Assembly (NCBI GenBank): GCA_030066015.1
Contig: JASJCL010000015.1
Coordinates: 1 to 64,000 of the forward strand
Source: Desulfosarcinaceae bacterium
GTDB lineage: Bacteria; Desulfobacterota; Desulfobacteria; Desulfobacterales; Desulfosarcinaceae
Length of the DNA stretch: 64,000 bases
Reading direction: 5' to 3'
Shown here piece after piece: positions 50,141 through 59,832 of the stretch; position 1 is the first letter of the stretch, and every line of letters begins with the position of its first letter. The notes under the pieces are model-generated. The model made no database searches. It was given only the letters and a program-made list of their open reading frames with translations, and had not been told where the DNA came from. Both the position numbers and the translations under genes were made by a program.

Positions 50141-50732
50141 TGAGATGCTTGGCCCAAGTGGCCTTGTCAAAAACGGGCGGGGTGAAGGCACGCATGGCCG
50201 CCAGAAGGGCCGCCGGCTCTCTCTCCGTCAGCACTAAATGGCGATGCTCCGCGGCCATGAATCGGGCCGCGGCGATCTCGTCCAGGAATTTCAACAGGGT
50301 TTCAAAATAGCCTGCCGTGTTGAGCAGCGCGCAGGGTTTTTCGTGGAGACCCAGCTGCGCCCAGGTGAGAACTTCGATAATCTCCTCCAGCGTGCCGATG
50401 CCGCCGGGCAGGGCGATGAAACCGTCCGATAGATCGGCCATCAGCGCCTTGCGGCTGTGCATGGAGTCCACCACTCGCAGGTCTTCCAAGTTGGTGAGGG
50501 CCACTTCGCGCTCCATGAGCGCTTTGGGGATCACGCCGGTCACCCTGCCACCCGCGGCCACTGCGGCGTTGGCAACTTCGCCCATCATTCCCACGTTGCC
50601 GCCCCCATATACCAGGCCGATCCCCTCCCTCGCGAGGGTTCGCCCCAGTTGGCGGGCCGCCGCGACATAGGCCGGATCACGACCCGGGCTGGAACCGCAG
50701 AAGACGCAGATACGGTCCAATCGATGTGCCAT
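50130..50732 (-). CDS. LOG-family (cytokinin riboside 5'-monophosphate phosphoribohydrolase-like)
   Basis: A 200-residue Rossmann-fold protein with the two LOG signatures: SMHSRKA and LPGGIGTLEE. ICVFCGSSPG and YGGGNVGMMG precede them. LOG enzymes split nucleoside monophosphates into base and ribose-5-phosphate. In bacteria most probably act in nucleotide salvage rather than hormone synthesis. The ATG at 50732 has GGGAG 9 nt upstream; the alternative three codons earlier has poorer spacing. It is coupled to the DUF523 gene. Confidence 0.9.
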   Translation of the reverse strand: MAHRLDRICVFCGSSPGRDPAYVAAARQLGRTLAREGIGLVYGGGNVGMMGEVANAAVAAGGRVTGVIPKALMEREVALTNLEDLRVVDSMHSRKALMADLSDGFIALPGGIGTLEEIIEVLTWAQLGLHEKPCALLNTAGYFETLLKFLDEIAAARFMAAEHRHLVLTEREPAALLAAMRAFTPPVFDKATWAKHLNGR

Positions 50733-50838
50733 CGTCTCCATCTCCCGTCATCGCGATATTGGAAGAACGCAACTTACCATGTCTGTAAAGGGATGCCAAT
50801 GGGTCGGGCTGGCGGAAGGGGCTTGACCGTTCACGGCG

Positions 50839-51198
50839 TTAGGCCCCCTCATCGGGGGATCCCAGATTGATAGCGGTGTAGGAGAGATCCAACCCGCTGA
50901 GCAGCTCGCGCGCCGTCTCGGCTTGATCGGCTCGCACCATCAGGCGGGCCGGGTCGGCCATGGGACGCATGTAGATAAAGTGCTCGCCGTGGAAGTAGTA
51001 GGTCAGTCCCTCGGCTTCCAGCAGACTTTTGATAAGGGCGATGTCCGCGGGATTGTGGGTCCCCAGAATCTGTTCGTACGCCACGTAGGTCGGCGTCGGC
51101 TCGGCAGACGCGGGGAGTGCGTCCACCAGGTCCACCGCACAGGTGGCGCAACGGGTGTACTGGGGCCGATATTCGGCCTGGCACTGGGGGCAGTACAT
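50839..51198 (-). CDS. Zinc-ribbon / DUF2007-type small protein
   Basis: A 119-residue protein. A single zinc ribbon opens it (Cys3, Cys6, Cys17, Cys20). A DUF2007-like alpha/beta domain follows (about 50-110): DIALIKSLLEAEGLTYYFHGE, then RLMVRADQAETARELLSGL. Such domains are thought to bind partners or signal-protein fragments; no enzymatic role is known. AAGGAGG lies 4 nt before the ATG. It is divergent from the SRAP gene, 238 nt apart. Confidence 0.8.
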   Translation of the reverse strand: MYCPQCQAEYRPQYTRCATCAVDLVDALPASAEPTPTYVAYEQILGTHNPADIALIKSLLEAEGLTYYFHGEHFIYMRPMADPARLMVRADQAETARELLSGLDLSYTAINLGSPDEGA

Positions 51199-51436
51199 GG
51201 GGCCTCCTTGGGCGTCAGATCACGGCTTGGGTGCGATCGCCTGCTATTCAGCATAGGCGCTCACCCGATGGGACGCAAGGGGCAGATCCGATTCCGGTCG
51301 CATCTGCACTGTGGGGGCGTTGACAGGGGGATGGCTCTTTTCATCGCCAGCCAGGGTGGTTATTGTAGAGCATCGGTATCAAATTGGAATCAGCGGCGGC
51401 CGAATCGATGCGGGGTGACCTCTCAGGGAGGGCAGT

Positions 51437-52138
51437 ATGTGTGGTAGATTCGTCGGGTTTCGAAGCGTTGCGGAATTGGCGTCCCATTTTCCCATCGACA
51501 ATGCCACCTGCGAGGCGACGGCGAACTACAACGTGGCGCCCTTGCAGGAGGTGCTGGCCATTGTTCGTCGCGAAGGGGCCAACCTTCTCGAAAAACTTCA
51601 CTGGGGACTGGTCCCCTTTTGGGCCAAGGATGTTTCGATCGGCAATCGACTGATCAATGCCCGCAGCGAGACCGCCGCCGAGAAACCCAGCTTCCGCAGT
51701 GCTTTCAGACGCCGGCGCTGCCTGATTCTGGCCGACGGATTCTACGAGTGGACGGGACCCAAGGGGGAGCGGCAGCCGGTCTATCTGACCTTGCCGGACG
51801 AAGCCCCCTTCGCTTTTGCCGGTCTCTGGGAAACCTGGGACGACAAGGGGCCATCCCCATCGCGCTATCGCTCCTGCACCATCCTTACGCGTGCCGCCAG
51901 TCCATCGGTGCGCCCCATTCATCACCGCATGCCGGTGATCTTGGCGCCAACTGCCTATGCCCCCTGGCTGGATCCCATGTGCCAGGACACGGATCGGCTC
52001 GGCGAACTGCTCCAGTCCCAGATTCTCACCGACCTCATCCACCGTCCGGTCAACCGGCGGGTGAATGCCGCCCGCCACAACGACGCCGCCAATATCGCAC
52101 CCCTGCAGCAGGCCCGCCTGGACCTGGGCGATCCGTGA
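51437..52138 (+). CDS. SRAP / YedK (HMCES) abasic-site protein
   Basis: A 233-residue SOS-response-associated peptidase-fold protein. Cys2, exposed after Met removal, forms a thiazolidine link with abasic sites in single-stranded DNA. Asn in NARSET, Glu in GFYEW and His in HHRMPVIL complete the active site. All are present here. A short ribosome site (GGGAGG about 5 nt upstream) supports the start. It is monocistronic; no LexA box was identified in its 5' region. Confidence 0.93.
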   Translation: MCGRFVGFRSVAELASHFPIDNATCEATANYNVAPLQEVLAIVRREGANLLEKLHWGLVPFWAKDVSIGNRLINARSETAAEKPSFRSAFRRRRCLILADGFYEWTGPKGERQPVYLTLPDEAPFAFAGLWETWDDKGPSPSRYRSCTILTRAASPSVRPIHHRMPVILAPTAYAPWLDPMCQDTDRLGELLQSQILTDLIHRPVNRRVNAARHNDAANIAPLQQARLDLGDP

Positions 52139-52222
52139 GGGACCTCATCGGCTCCGCCAAAAATCGATTGCCATGTTGCCGCGCCTGACGCATACTTTCA
52201 TCAGTCCATCCTTGGGCCATCG

Positions 52223-52261
52223 CCGTTGGCGTCGGTGCTGCAGCGTCGCCAACGCCAACGG
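52223..52261. repeat. Hairpin downstream of the SRAP gene
   Basis: CCGTTGGCGT (52223-52232) and ACGCCAACGG (52252-52261) form a perfect 10-bp inverted repeat with a 19-nt loop, followed by TTT. It lies between the SRAP gene and the hybrid kinase and could end the first transcript. The T-run is too short for a firm call. Confidence 0.5.
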
Positions 52262-52387
52262 TTTGGCCGGTGCCGCCGGGCGATGTTTCACCTGACCATG
52301 GCGCCGGCCGGTCCAAAATTGCAATGGAACTGCGCTCAGATTTTCGCTGATATCCCTCTGGGTCGCTTTTATGATGATGGACAGGCC

Positions 52388-54610
52388 ATGACACCTATTG
52401 GAAAGCTCAACAACCTCTGTGTCAGCATCTTCTGCAATGAGGACGCCACACTGGAGGAGCGCCGCCGCGTGTCACTGCTGGTGGGGCTTTCCTTTATCGG
52501 GATTGTCTTTCTGCTGCTCTTCGGCCTCATCGCCTTTATCCAAAACAACAGGCCCCTGTTCTGGCTGGATCTCATCACCGCCGCCATCCTGTCGTTCAAT
52601 CTGGTCCACATCCATTGGTACAAAAACTACCGACTCAACATCGGTGTCGGGCTCCTGTTTGTTTCCATCCTCTACATCTACCTCTATACGACTGGCGGCA
52701 CGAAAGGCACCGCTTTCCCCTGGTATTACACCTATCCCCTGATTGCGGCCTATCTCCTGGGCTCCAAGCGGGGCGTCGTCGCTTCGACCATGATGTTGAT
52801 CCCCGTCTTCCTGGTGATGGCCCGGCAGGGCGACGACGGTCCCTTCATGAACTACGATCTCAATTTTGAATTTCGCTTTATCGCCGCCTATGTCGTCGTT
52901 GCTTGCTTCGCCTATATGTTTGAGGCCGCAGGTGAGAAGAACCGCCGGGAGCTGCGAACGATCAACCGCTCCCTGGAAACCATTATCGATGCGCGCACCC
53001 GGGAGCTGACGGTGAAAAACCGCCAGTTGACGCGCGAGAATGAGGAGCGCCGTAAAGCGCAAAAGGCCTTGCGTCTCTCCGAAGACAGTCTGACCACCAT
53101 CATGGACAGCATCGATGCGACCATCTATGTGGCCGATATCGAAACCTGCGAGATTCTCTTCATGAACAAGCTCCTCAAAGATCTCCACGGTGCCGATCTG
53201 ACCGGGCAGCTCTGCTGGAAGACCCTGCGCAAGGAGGCGGGGCCCTGCGCCAATTGCAAAAACCACCGCTTGAAGGCCGACCTCGACCAACAGGCCGGCC
53301 CAATTATATCGGAAGGTCGCCATCCCATGAGTGGCAAATGGTGTGTCACCTACGACCGTGCCATTCACTGGATCGACGGCCGCATTGCCCACCTGCAGAT
53401 TGCCACCGATATCAGCCAGCTCAAAGCGCTGGAGATGCAGCGTCAGGAGATGGAACAGCGGCTTCATCGCGCCCAGAAGATGGAGGCCATCGGTACCCTG
53501 GCCGGGGGCGTGGCCCACGATCTCAACAATGTCTTGTCCGGGATTGTCAGTTACCCCGAACTGCTGCTCATGGAACTCGGTGATGACAGCCCCCTGCGGG
53601 GTCCGATCCACACCATTCAGAAGTCCGGGGAGAAGGCGTCCGAGATTGTTCAGGATCTGCTCACCTTGGCCAGACGCGGTGTGGCGACCACCCAGATCGT
53701 CAACCTCAACACGGTGATCTGTGAATATTTGGCGGCACCCGAGCACATCCGGCTGGCCTCCGAGAACACCGCCATCACGATTCGGACCGACCTGAATGAG
53801 AACCTGCTGAACTTGGAGGGTTCTCCGATCCACCTGCGCAAAACCCTCATGAACCTGGTGACCAACGCCGTAGAGGCCCAACCGGATGGCGGCGACATTC
53901 TCATATCGACCGACAATCGCCATCTGGAGTCCCCCGTCGCAGACACCAAATCCTTCACTCCCGGCGACTATGTTGAACTGCGCGTTGTCGATCGGGGCAT
54001 GGGGATCGATCCCGAAGATATCCACCGCATCTTCGAGCCGTTTTACACGAAGAAGCGAATGGGGCGAAGCGGTACCGGCCTCGGCATGGCCGTTGTCTGG
54101 GGGGCCGTCGAGGATCACAACGGCTATATCCGCGTGGAGAGCACGCCGGGCGAGGGCACCACCTTCTATCTCTACTTCCCCGCAACGGCCGAGGCCGTTA
54201 TGACGCCGGAAGCCGGTCGACCGATCGAGGCCTACCTCGGGGAGGGCCAGTCGCTCCTGGTGGTGGATGATGTCAAGGAGCAGCGGGAGATCGCCACTAA
54301 GGTCCTGCAGCGGCTCAACTACACGGTGACGGCGGTGGAGAGCGGAGAGGCGGCGGTCGACTACTTGCGATCCAACACAGCCGACCTGGTGGTGCTGGAC
54401 ATGATCATGGCGCCGGGAATGGACGGCCTGGACACCTATCGCAAAATTATTGAGATCCACCCCCGCCAAAAGGTCGTTCTGGCCAGCGGATTCTCCGAAT
54501 CGGAGCGCGTGAGGGCAGCCCAGGAGCTGGGGGCCAGCGCCTACATTCGCAAACCGTACAGCATCGAAAACATCGGTAGGGCGATTAAACGTGGCCTCGC
54601 CAACGTCTGA
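52388..54610 (+). CDS. Membrane hybrid histidine kinase (PAS-HisKA-HATPase-REC)
   Basis: A 740-residue sensor kinase. Five to six membrane helices (about 30-180) precede a coiled coil (about 185-230) and a PAS domain (about 230-345) with a CysxxCys pair (Cys287, Cys290). HisKA has phospho-acceptor His377 in AHDLNN. The HATPase domain has VDRGMGI, and a C-terminal receiver (about 620-735) has its phospho-accepting Asp in VVLDMIMAP. The ATG at 52388 is preferred over longer starts because hydrophobic sequence begins soon after. No response regulator is adjacent. Confidence 0.88.
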   Translation: MTPIGKLNNLCVSIFCNEDATLEERRRVSLLVGLSFIGIVFLLLFGLIAFIQNNRPLFWLDLITAAILSFNLVHIHWYKNYRLNIGVGLLFVSILYIYLYTTGGTKGTAFPWYYTYPLIAAYLLGSKRGVVASTMMLIPVFLVMARQGDDGPFMNYDLNFEFRFIAAYVVVACFAYMFEAAGEKNRRELRTINRSLETIIDARTRELTVKNRQLTRENEERRKAQKALRLSEDSLTTIMDSIDATIYVADIETCEILFMNKLLKDLHGADLTGQLCWKTLRKEAGPCANCKNHRLKADLDQQAGPIISEGRHPMSGKWCVTYDRAIHWIDGRIAHLQIATDISQLKALEMQRQEMEQRLHRAQKMEAIGTLAGGVAHDLNNVLSGIVSYPELLLMELGDDSPLRGPIHTIQKSGEKASEIVQDLLTLARRGVATTQIVNLNTVICEYLAAPEHIRLASENTAITIRTDLNENLLNLEGSPIHLRKTLMNLVTNAVEAQPDGGDILISTDNRHLESPVADTKSFTPGDYVELRVVDRGMGIDPEDIHRIFEPFYTKKRMGRSGTGLGMAVVWGAVEDHNGYIRVESTPGEGTTFYLYFPATAEAVMTPEAGRPIEAYLGEGQSLLVVDDVKEQREIATKVLQRLNYTVTAVESGEAAVDYLRSNTADLVVLDMIMAPGMDGLDTYRKIIEIHPRQKVVLASGFSESERVRAAQELGASAYIRKPYSIENIGRAIKRGLANV

Positions 54611-55195
54611 GCACTCCAGATTTGGCAATCCCCTGTTCCGCCGCTTCCCCAGTTGAAATCGTGCCACTGCGTAGAGGAGATCGCCTGCTCCCATCCCCCC
54701 CATCTGCCGTTCTATCCCTTTGTGGGCCTGTACGGACAGATCTCTCCGCGCGTCGTTGAGGCGGGGCCGCAACAGGACCAGCTAACACTTGTCTGCAGTG
54801 CCGTAGCGGTTGCTATTGCTGCGGCAATTCCTTGCCGCAGATCCCCTGGAGCGGTGGAAGGGCTGGGAACGGCAGCGGAGGTAAAGGTGGGGTAGCGTGT
54901 CCGGGAATCGTCTAAACGGCTTTCACCGCTGTCGGTCTCTTTGGCGCCCACAAGGAGAAGAGATGGGGTGGGGGGCGTGGAGATGGAGGGTGGTGGTAAA
55001 GGTGCTCAGGAGATGACCTGCCGCCCATCCGCTGTGTCGATCCTCGGTGCAGGGATCGATTCAGGGCTCCAGCCGCTCACGCTGTGACGCGGAGCGCCTC
55101 TGACTGCGCCGGCCGGATTTGCCGTCGAGGTCACCATGCAGGCGCGACGGCAAATATCTTCTTCAGGTCACGAATCGGCGCCCGACTGGCTGCAC
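54611..55195. other. Convergent intergenic region before ftsH end
   Basis: 585 nt between convergent genes with no supported ORF. It includes a G-rich purine tract at about 54950-55010 and an 11-bp inverted repeat at 55117-55155 near the 3' end of ftsH. I find no gene or tRNA. Confidence 0.4.
55117..55155. terminator. Possible bidirectional terminator hairpin
   Basis: ATTTGCCGTCG (55117-55127) and CGACGGCAAAT (55145-55155) are perfect 11-bp arms with a 17-nt loop, placed between the converging kinase and ftsH genes. ATCTTCTTC follows on the plus side. There is no run of T, so the terminator role is tentative. Confidence 0.4.
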
Positions 55196-57058
55196 TTACG
55201 CCGCCATCTCTGCCGCCGCTTCGGCAGTGGCCGATGTCGGGCTCTGGGCCGATTGCGAGCGCACAGCAACGGCAATCGATTCAAGGGCTTTGCCCTCGAT
55301 TACCTCATCCTGCAGGAGCTGCCGCGCCGTCCGTTGCAGAAGATCTTTGTTCTCCTCCAGGATCCGGCAAGCCACGGCGTACTGCGTATCGATGATACGG
55401 CGTACCTCCTCATCGATGGTGCGGGCGGTTTCCTCGCTGTACTCACCGACGGCACCTGCCTCTTGACCCAGGAAGCGGGCCTGCCGCTTGGGGGCAAAGT
55501 ACACTTGACCCAGGCGATCACTCATGCCGTATTCACATACCATGCTGCGGGCCATGTCGGTGGCGCGCGACAGGTCGTTGTGCGCTCCGGTGGAGATGTC
55601 CTTGAAGATCAGCGCCTCCGCCGCCCGTCCGCCAAGGAGGGTGGCGATTCGGTGGTTCAGCTCGGTACGGCGCATGAGGAAGCGGTCTTCGGTGGGAACC
55701 TGCATGGTGTATCCCAACGCGGCGATACCCCGCGGGATGATAGAGATCTTCTGCACCGGATCCGCACCGGGAAGCGCCATGGCGACGATGGCGTGGCCCA
55801 ATTCGTGGTGGGCGACAATCTTCTTCTCCATGGGGTTGATGAGGCGGTTGCGCTTTTCCAGTCCGGCGACCACGCGCTCCACTGCCTCGGTGATTTCGGC
55901 CATACCGGTGCGGGCCTTCTTACGGCGCACTGCCAGTAAGGCGGCCTCGTTGACGATGTTGGCCAGATCGGCACCCACCATGCCCGCCGTCATGCCGGCG
56001 ATCCTCTCTGGATCGACATCCGATTCGGCTTCGATTTTATCCAGGTAGATCTTGAGAATGTCCGCCCGTCCAACCTTATCGGGACGGTCCACCAGTACTT
56101 GTCGATCGAACCGCCCTGGCCGCAGCAATGCCGGGTCGAGAATTTCCGGCCGGTTGGTGGCGGCCATGAGGATAACGCCCACGTTGGGGTCGAATCCGTC
56201 CAACTCCACCAGGAGCTGGTTGAGGGTCTGCTCGCGTTCGTCGTGTCCGCCGCCGATGGCGACGCCGCGGGCTTTACCGAGGGCGTCCAACTCATCAATG
56301 AAGATGATGCAGGGCGCCTTCTCCTTGGCTTGCTTGAAAAGATCGCGGACACGCGCCGCGCCCAGACCGACAAACATCTCCACAAACTCGGAACCGCTCA
56401 AGCTGAAGAAGGGCACCTCGCTCTCACCGGCTACCGCCTTGGCCAAGAGGGTTTTACCGGTACCGGGAGGCCCGACCAAGAGGATGCCCCTGGGAATCTG
56501 ACCGCCCATCCGGGTATAGCGTTGCGGTTCCTTGAGAAAGGCGATCACCTCCTCCAGCTCCTGTTTGGCTTCATCCACACCAGCGGCGTCGCCGAAGCGG
56601 ACGCCAACCTCTTCGTCCATGTAGATCTTTGCTTTGTTCTTCCCGAGGGTCATGAAGCCGGACTGCTGCTGAAATCGCCGCATGAGAAAGAGCCAGACGC
56701 CGACGAACAACGCCACGGGAATAATCCAGGAGAGGAGCGTGCCCAAAAAATTGGACTCAATGCGGCCGGAATAGGTAATGTCGTGCGCCGCCAGCAAATT
56801 GGAGATTTCCGGATCCACGCGAACCGTCCGGAATAGTTCGCCCGGTTTACCGTCGTCATCCGGCGACGCCATGCGGCCTTGAATCACATTTTCGGAAACG
56901 GCAATCTCCACCACTTGGCCCGCTTCGACCTGTTTGACGAACTCGCTATAGGGGATGCTCTTGATGGCCATCGCCGATGCGATCATATTGTGCAGCAAGA
57001 ATACCATCCAGATGCCGAGCAGGGCGTACCAAATGGAAAAGCGATGCTGTTTCTTCAT
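55196..57058 (-). CDS. ftsH: ATP-dependent zinc metalloprotease FtsH
   Basis: A 620-residue membrane AAA protease that degrades short-lived and misfolded membrane and cytosolic proteins. Two membrane helices (about 10-30 and 105-125) flank a periplasmic domain. The AAA module has Walker A GPPGTGKT (about 200) and Walker [12 protein letters not shown]. The zinc motif HELGH (about 420) has its third ligand Asp further on. The ATG at 57058 has AAAGGA about 6 nt upstream. It lies 134 nt downstream of lon on the same strand, so both proteases may share a transcript. Confidence 0.96.
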   Translation of the reverse strand: MKKQHRFSIWYALLGIWMVFLLHNMIASAMAIKSIPYSEFVKQVEAGQVVEIAVSENVIQGRMASPDDDGKPGELFRTVRVDPEISNLLAAHDITYSGRIESNFLGTLLSWIIPVALFVGVWLFLMRRFQQQSGFMTLGKNKAKIYMDEEVGVRFGDAAGVDEAKQELEEVIAFLKEPQRYTRMGGQIPRGILLVGPPGTGKTLLAKAVAGESEVPFFSLSGSEFVEMFVGLGAARVRDLFKQAKEKAPCIIFIDELDALGKARGVAIGGGHDEREQTLNQLLVELDGFDPNVGVILMAATNRPEILDPALLRPGRFDRQVLVDRPDKVGRADILKIYLDKIEAESDVDPERIAGMTAGMVGADLANIVNEAALLAVRRKKARTGMAEITEAVERVVAGLEKRNRLINPMEKKIVAHHELGHAIVAMALPGADPVQKISIIPRGIAALGYTMQVPTEDRFLMRRTELNHRIATLLGGRAAEALIFKDISTGAHNDLSRATDMARSMVCEYGMSDRLGQVYFAPKRQARFLGQEAGAVGEYSEETARTIDEEVRRIIDTQYAVACRILEENKDLLQRTARQLLQDEVIEGKALESIAVAVRSQSAQSPTSATAEAAAEMAA

Positions 57059-57119
57059 GGGAGTTCCTTTCACTGGCGCCAAAGCGGTCAACCAATCGAC
57101 GGTGCGCCTGTTATTCCTC

Positions 57120-57158
57120 GCTGGGGGCCACACCCGTGTGGTGCAGGCAGCCCCCAGC
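57120..57158. repeat. Stem-loop between lon and ftsH
   Basis: GCTGGGGGC (57120-57128) pairs perfectly with GCCCCCAGC (57150-57158), and an inner CACA/TGTG pair sits in the loop. There is no T-run on the minus strand, so it is more likely an RNA processing or stability element than a terminator. It could uncouple lon and ftsH levels. Confidence 0.45.
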
Positions 57159-57192
57159 GCCCATCGATCTTCGTTCCAACCATGTGCTTGCG

Positions 57193-59706
57193 TTACCCAC
57201 ACACTGCCGTGGCCGGTTGTTGGATACAGGGTTCAAGGCTATCCGGTGGTGGGGCGAACAGTTCACCGGCGCCGCCGCCCGCCTTCCCCTGTGATGCTTC
57301 CGGGTCGTCGGGAAGAAGCTGTTTCAATACGGCATCGATATGATCGACCGGCACAAAGGTCATTGCATCCACCACCTCCGGCGGCAGCTCATCGAGATCG
57401 GCGCTGTTTTTGGACGGCAGAAAGACGGTCTTCAGACCCGCACGGTGTGCGGCGAGCGCCTTCATCTTCACCCCCCCCACCGGCAAGACCCGACCTCTCA
57501 AGGTGATCTCTCCCGTGATGCCCACATCGGCAGGCAGCGGGCGGTTGCCAAAGAGACTGATCAACGCCATCACCATTGCCACACCGGCAGAGGGACCATC
57601 TTTGGGCAGTGCCCCGGCCGGCACGTGCAGATGGACGTCGGACGTGTCGAAAGCGGCCGGATCGATGCCCAATCGGAGCGTTTGGGAGCGCACATAGCTC
57701 AGGGCGATCTCGGCGCTCTCCTTCATCACATCGCCGAGTTGACCGGTCAGCGTCAGACGGCCCTTGCCCGCCATTCGTGTCGCTTCGATGTGAAGTATAT
57801 CGCCGCCCACCGACGTTACGGCCAGGCCCGTGGCGATGCCAGGGATCCGCCGGACCTCCGGCAGTTCCGCGTCATAGGGCTCTTTTTTCAGGTATACGCG
57901 GACCAGCTTTGCGGTAACCACGACATGGGTCCACGCTTTTTCACTCAGCTGTACGATTCCCTTGCGACATACTGCCGCGATGTGACGCTCCAGGTTGCGG
58001 ACACCGGCCTCACGGGTATACCCTTGGATAAGCTTCAGGATCGCTTCATCCAAGAAGGTGATCTCTTTTTCCGTGAGCCCGTGGGCCTGCAGTTGACGGG
58101 GGATGAGATGCTGCCGGGCGATCTCCAGCTTTTCCAACTCCGTGTATCCATCGAGCGGTATAGTTTCCATACGGTCGCGCAGTGGCCCCGGTATGGTCTC
58201 CAACTGGTTGGCCGTCGCGATGAAGATCACCTCGCTGAGGTCAAAGTCTACATCCAGGTAATGGTCGCGAAACGTTCCATTCTGGGCCGGGTCCAGCACC
58301 TCCAGCAAGGCGCTGCTGGGATCGCCGCGCCAATCTTGGCCGATCTTGTCAATCTCATCCAACATGAAGACCGGATTGCGCGTACCGGCGCGCTTGATGG
58401 CCTGGATGATACGGCCGGGCATAGCACCCACGTAGGTGCGGCGGTGACCGCGGATTTCGGACTCGTCGCGCACCCCGCCCAAACTCATGCGCGTGAATTC
58501 CCGTCCCAAGGCGCGGGCGACACTCCGACCGAGGCTGGTTTTACCCACGCCAGGAGGGCCGGCCAGGCACAGGATAACCCCCAGGGGACTGCTTTCTGCT
58601 GGTGGGGCATCCGAACCCCGGCGTTGAATCAGGGAGCGCACGGCGATGAACTCGGTCAACCGCTCTTTGACTTCTTCAAGTCCGAAGTGGTCGGCGTCGA
58701 GGATCGCTCGGGCGGCCACCACATCGCCGGTCTCTTCGCTCATGGTTTCCCAGGGCAGGTCTATCAGCCAGTCCAAATAGGTTTTGATGATGGGGTGTTC
58801 GGCAGATTGCGGCGACATTTGACGGAAGCGTTCCAGCTCGCGCAGCGCTTCTTGGCGCGCCTCGGCAGGCATCTCTGACGCGGCGATCTTCTCGGCATAC
58901 GCCGCTGCCTCGTCGTGATCCTCATCCTCCTCACCCAGTTCTTTTTTGATGGCCGCCAGCTGCTGCCGCAGATAATAGTCCCGTTGGGACTTGTTCATCT
59001 TTTCCTTGATATCGGACTGAATCTTCTTCCCAATGGCGAGCTTCTCCTTCTCCCGGGAGAGATGGGCCAAAAGATCTCTGATCTTCTGTGAGGTGCTGTC
59101 CGTCTCCAGTAGCGCCTGGCGTGCTTCCAGCGGCATACTGCTATTGAAGGCGGTCACGTAGGCGAGCTGGAGTGGATCCTTTATCTGCGCAATGGCGTTC
59201 ACCAGCCCCTCACCGCCGTCCGAACGCATCTTCATGATCTCCGTCACCATGCCGACCAGATGCCGCTGTAGCACTTCCAGCTCCAGGCCCTCCTCCACGA
59301 CTTCGGGGGCCTGGATCACCTTTGCCGTCAGGTATCGGTCGTGGGAGGCCCATTCGGTTACCCGAAAACGATGACGTCCTTCGAGCAGGATGACCAGGAA
59401 TCCCTCTTCATTCTTCTTGACCTGCAGAATTTTCGCGATGGTGCCGACGGTGTGCATATCCTCGGGCTGCGGGTCGTCTCGATCCTCCGACCTAACCGTC
59501 AGCAGACCGACGATCTGATCCGTCCGCATGGCGTCATCGACAACCGAATCCGCTTTCAGGGACACGACGAAGGGTACCCGCATCTGTGGATATGCGACGA
59601 GGCCACGGACGGGTAGTATGGGCAGAACATCTTCATCGACCCTGTCAAAGGTTTCCACGTTGGCGTCGGTTTTATCGGTATCCGGATGTGCCGTATCTGT
59701 CTTCAT
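57193..59706 (-). CDS. lon: Lon ATP-dependent protease
   Basis: An 837-residue cytosolic protease. The N-terminal substrate domain (about 25-225; LPILPVRGLVAYPQ) is followed by a coiled coil. The AAA module has Walker A GPPGVGKTSLG (about 380), and the protease domain ends with the Ser-Lys dyad (Ser in KDGPSAGVAM, Lys further on). The length is typical. GAGGTG lies about 6 nt before the ATG. It is the first gene of lon-ftsH and is divergent from the CarH-like regulator, whose operator lies 70-100 nt upstream of the lon ATG. Confidence 0.96.
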   Translation of the reverse strand: MKTDTAHPDTDKTDANVETFDRVDEDVLPILPVRGLVAYPQMRVPFVVSLKADSVVDDAMRTDQIVGLLTVRSEDRDDPQPEDMHTVGTIAKILQVKKNEEGFLVILLEGRHRFRVTEWASHDRYLTAKVIQAPEVVEEGLELEVLQRHLVGMVTEIMKMRSDGGEGLVNAIAQIKDPLQLAYVTAFNSSMPLEARQALLETDSTSQKIRDLLAHLSREKEKLAIGKKIQSDIKEKMNKSQRDYYLRQQLAAIKKELGEEDEDHDEAAAYAEKIAASEMPAEARQEALRELERFRQMSPQSAEHPIIKTYLDWLIDLPWETMSEETGDVVAARAILDADHFGLEEVKERLTEFIAVRSLIQRRGSDAPPAESSPLGVILCLAGPPGVGKTSLGRSVARALGREFTRMSLGGVRDESEIRGHRRTYVGAMPGRIIQAIKRAGTRNPVFMLDEIDKIGQDWRGDPSSALLEVLDPAQNGTFRDHYLDVDFDLSEVIFIATANQLETIPGPLRDRMETIPLDGYTELEKLEIARQHLIPRQLQAHGLTEKEITFLDEAILKLIQGYTREAGVRNLERHIAAVCRKGIVQLSEKAWTHVVVTAKLVRVYLKKEPYDAELPEVRRIPGIATGLAVTSVGGDILHIEATRMAGKGRLTLTGQLGDVMKESAEIALSYVRSQTLRLGIDPAAFDTSDVHLHVPAGALPKDGPSAGVAMVMALISLFGNRPLPADVGITGEITLRGRVLPVGGVKMKALAAHRAGLKTVFLPSKNSADLDELPPEVVDAMTFVPVDHIDAVLKQLLPDDPEASQGKAGGGAGELFAPPPDSLEPCIQQPATAVCG

Positions 59707-59773
59707 GGGTCACCTCGTAGGTAGTGGACGCTGGACCTATATAAATTGGTTTGCTAGTCGTTGGCCGAAATAA

Positions 59774-59806
59774 TTTACACAAAATTTAAACATTATCTTG
59801 ACACGT
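59774..59806 (+). promoter_or_regulatory. Three 11-bp direct repeats, CarH-type operator candidate
   Basis: TnnACA recurs with exact 11-bp phasing: T59776/ACA59779-59781, T59787/ACA59790-59792 and T59798/ACA59801-59803. The units begin at 59774, 59785 and 59796. The last coincides with the TTGACA -35 box. No fourth unit fits upstream or downstream. As I recall it, T. thermophilus CarH binds tandem 11-bp TnnACA repeats that overlap the -35 element. Here the CarH-like gene itself starts 30 nt downstream. Confidence 0.65.
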
Positions 59807-59826
59807 TCAATTTTTTTTTTTAGATT
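59798..59826 (+). promoter_or_regulatory. Promoter for the CarH-like gene
   Basis: A perfect TTGACA (59798-59803), a 17-nt spacer including ten T, and TAGATT (59821-59826, four of six). The start point would fall at about the ATG (59833). No ribosome-binding site is present, so the transcript is probably leaderless. The third operator unit covers the -35 box. Confidence 0.5.
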
Positions 59827-59832
59827 TTCATC

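Noticed and set aside
52472-54772. 766-residue minus-strand frame opposite the hybrid kinase
   Set aside because: Shadow of the kinase; no domains, no ribosome site.
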